From the NCBI GenBank assembly GCA_036268995.1, contig DATATB010000015.1, forward strand, positions 1-42,997: a stretch of DNA of 42,997 nucleotides, written 5' to 3'. Below, piece by piece: positions 41,565 to 42,997 of the stretch. Numbering within the stretch: the first letter of the stretch is position 1; each line of letters opens with the position of its first letter. A program made the translations under genes and the position numbers. Below the pieces are notes generated by a model. The model worked only from the letters and a program-made list of their open reading frames with translations, did not search any database and was not told where the DNA came from. This DNA is from DATATB01 sp036268995. GTDB lineage: Bacteria > Planctomycetota > Planctomycetia > Pirellulales > PNKZ01.

Positions 41565-42076
41565 ACCGAGCCTGCATCATCAAGACGTCCGACGTTTCCC
41601 CCGATCCTCAGCTCCAGCGCTTCGCCTTGTGCGTCGCCGGGCCGCGTGACTTTGTCATCAATCTGCTCATTAACGGTACGATCGCCTGGTGGCTTTTCAG
41701 CGGCGCCGCGGAGATTCCCGTAGCCGGCGCCGGTTCGATCTTCGAGATGCTGCTGCCGATGGCCGCCATCGAATCGACGGCAACGTCCTTCACTGGCTTG
41801 CTGAATGGCACTTCCAACCTGCGCAAACGAGCGCTGGTGCAGCCGGCATTTCCGCGGCGAACCTGGCTTGTCCGCGCCCTCCGCTACAGCCTGCTTCAGG
41901 GAGTATTCGGGTTTCTCGCAGCCCTGATCGCGATGTTCGTCGTCCGTCTGACGATTCCGACAGTCACCTTGTCGCCCGCCACAGTGACCATCGTCATCGG
42001 CCTGATTTCCGGCACGCTGGGCTACGTGGTGCATTCTCGCGGCATGCTGAAATCGGCAAGTCTGTTCGCAAACTGA
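41498..42076 (+). CDS. Small membrane protein of unknown function, start uncertain
   Basis: The frame ends at 42076 and holds three or four hydrophobic helices: DFVINLLINGTIAWWLF, IFEMLLPMAAIESTATSFTGLLNG, YSLLQGVFGFLAALIAMFVVRL and VTIVIGLISGTLGYVV. The start is unclear. ATG 41498 (used here) overlaps the Rieske gene by 67 nt and gives an unusual basic N-terminus. A TTG at 41627 would begin right at the first helix. Neither has a ribosome-binding site. Coding is supported by the membrane-protein composition. It follows the Rieske gene closely and may be co-expressed. I do not recognise its family. Confidence 0.6.
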   Translation: MRLARRRIRFAAVHNTLDDTLLNRACIIKTSDVSPDPQLQRFALCVAGPRDFVINLLINGTIAWWLFSGAAEIPVAGAGSIFEMLLPMAAIESTATSFTGLLNGTSNLRKRALVQPAFPRRTWLVRALRYSLLQGVFGFLAALIAMFVVRLTIPTVTLSPATVTIVIGLISGTLGYVVHSRGMLKSASLFAN

Positions 42077-42129
42077 AGATGTATCCAGTGATTGCCGGCC
42101 ATTGGTGCACTCTACCGTTCGGCCCTGTT

Positions 42130-42997
42130 TCAATAGATATAGATATCCGCCTTGGGCAGTGCGCGCTTTAGTTCGGCAACCGCCGTCGCCGACACGCCAG
42201 TTTTTGGCAAAGACACGCTACGAAGGGACCGCACGTGCCGCAGGTAAATGAGCCCGGCATCGGTTACGTTCGTCTCGAACAAGACGAGCGTGTGGAGATG
42301 CTTCAGGCCTTGCAACTGCTCGATACCTGAATTTCCGACCTGCGTTAGATGCAGATTGAGGTTTGTCAGGGTGCTAATCATGCCGATGTGCTTCATGCCG
42401 GCATCGCCAATCTTGTTCCTCGCCAGATAGAGATGCTGCAAATTCTTCATCTCGGGCAGGACCTTAAGCCCTTCGTCGGTGATTCGAGTCTCCTGAATAT
42501 TCAGAATCGCTAGCCGAGGTAGCTGACGCAAATGCCAGAGCCCCTTATCGCCCACTTCGGTCGCATACAACCCAAGCCACAGCAGCCTTGGCAGCTTTGC
42601 AAGATGAGCCATTCCTGCATCACCGACCTTCACGCTCGTCATTTGCAGTTCCTCGAGCTTGGGAAGGTGGCTGAGGTGCTCGAGCCCATCATCGCGAACC
42701 TGGGTATGGTCAAGATTGAGCTTTGCCAGATGCTTCAGATTGACCAGGCTGGCCAGGCCTGTGCCCGTAATTCGGGCATTTGTCAGCTGAAGCTCCTGCA
42801 GATCAGTCAAAGCCGCCAGATGCTTCATGCCATCGTCCGTAATGAACGCCCCGAGCGTCAGAATCTGCAGGCTGGTATTCTTCTTCAGGCATGCTAGGCC
42901 AGCGTCGGACACGTAGCTCATTTCTGCCCACAGCGACCGCAGCTTCTTCATTCGACTTAGGTGGCGAAGGCCAGTGCCCGGTAGATGATTTTGGCGC
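42130..42997 (-). CDS. Leucine-rich-repeat protein, N-terminus beyond right edge
   Basis: The frame is open through the right edge. An ATG at 42949-42951 is internal: the 15 codons upstream (LPGTGLRHLSR) already read as a repeat, so the true start lies beyond 42997. About eleven 24-residue repeats follow (YVSDAGLACL, FITDDGMKHL, QVRDDGLEHL, RITDEGLKVL, NVTDAGLIYL), ending in SATAVAELKRALPKADIYIY. They are of the same class as the LRR protein at 11823. No signal peptide can be judged. It is convergent with the small membrane protein gene, 53 nt apart. Confidence 0.9.
   Translation of the reverse strand, partial: RQNHLPGTGLRHLSRMKKLRSLWAEMSYVSDAGLACLKKNTSLQILTLGAFITDDGMKHLAALTDLQELQLTNARITGTGLASLVNLKHLAKLNLDHTQVRDDGLEHLSHLPKLEELQMTSVKVGDAGMAHLAKLPRLLWLGLYATEVGDKGLWHLRQLPRLAILNIQETRITDEGLKVLPEMKNLQHLYLARNKIGDAGMKHIGMISTLTNLNLHLTQVGNSGIEQLQGLKHLHTLVLFETNVTDAGLIYLRHVRSLRSVSLPKTGVSATAVAELKRALPKADIYIY

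Overview
The window reads as chromosomal DNA of a GC-rich planctomycete, most likely of the Pirellulales type. This is inferred from gene content: exported leucine-rich-repeat proteins, an octahaem cytochrome fused to HEAT and TPR repeats, an S49 peptidase-like lipoprotein, a caspase-like protein with eukaryote-like reader domains, a propeller-dehydrogenase/cytochrome c fusion, many secreted proteins with signal peptides or lipoboxes, and short palindromic or heptameric repeats between genes. I found no rRNA, tRNA, insertion sequence, phage gene or CRISPR array.

Layout. 1-3657: a lipoprotein cut by the left edge, divergent from a secreted protein and an acidic-tailed protein, all of unknown function. 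3991-6980: a glycan block (GT4 glycosyltransferase, WecG/TagA/CpsF glycosyltransferase, polysaccharide deacetylase). 7370-9078: a secreted HExxH protease-like protein convergent with a NYN nuclease-like protein. 9542-11643: leuC and leuD for leucine synthesis. 11823-13079: an LRR protein. 13144-17865 (minus): a dicarboxylate-type symporter, a TIM-barrel isomerase homologue and the octahaem cytochrome. 18051-22871: a DedA protein, a Ser/His-rich protein, a YhdT plus sodium:solute symporter pair, and a cyclopropane-fatty-acid-synthase-like methyltransferase. 23026-24183: the caspase/EF-hand/double chromo-barrel protein. 24298-28455: a tiny basic ORF, an exported nucleoside-hydrolase homologue and an overlapping permease-ATPase-permease ABC set. 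28491-30424 (minus): an S49-like lipoprotein without the usual serine, coupled to an exported protein. 30600-34405: a flavoprotein, a SAM methyltransferase, a YceI protein and a membrane methyltransferase, a plausible isoprenoid or lipid tailoring locus. 34559-42076: an alpha/beta hydrolase, the dehydrogenase/dihaem cytochrome fusion, a dimethylformamidase-like protein, a Rieske oxygenase and a small membrane protein. 42130-42997: a second LRR protein cut by the right edge.

Two things stand out. First, the caspase-like protein at 23026-24183 carries two tandem copies of a chromo-barrel/Tudor-knot-like module. Second, three intergenic elements (5986-6061, 11659-11759, 18804-18868) share one architecture: two inverted hairpin modules beginning 16-18 nt after the stop codon of a plus-strand gene. 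In two of them the two modules differ by compensatory base-pair changes, which argues that the fold is maintained by selection.
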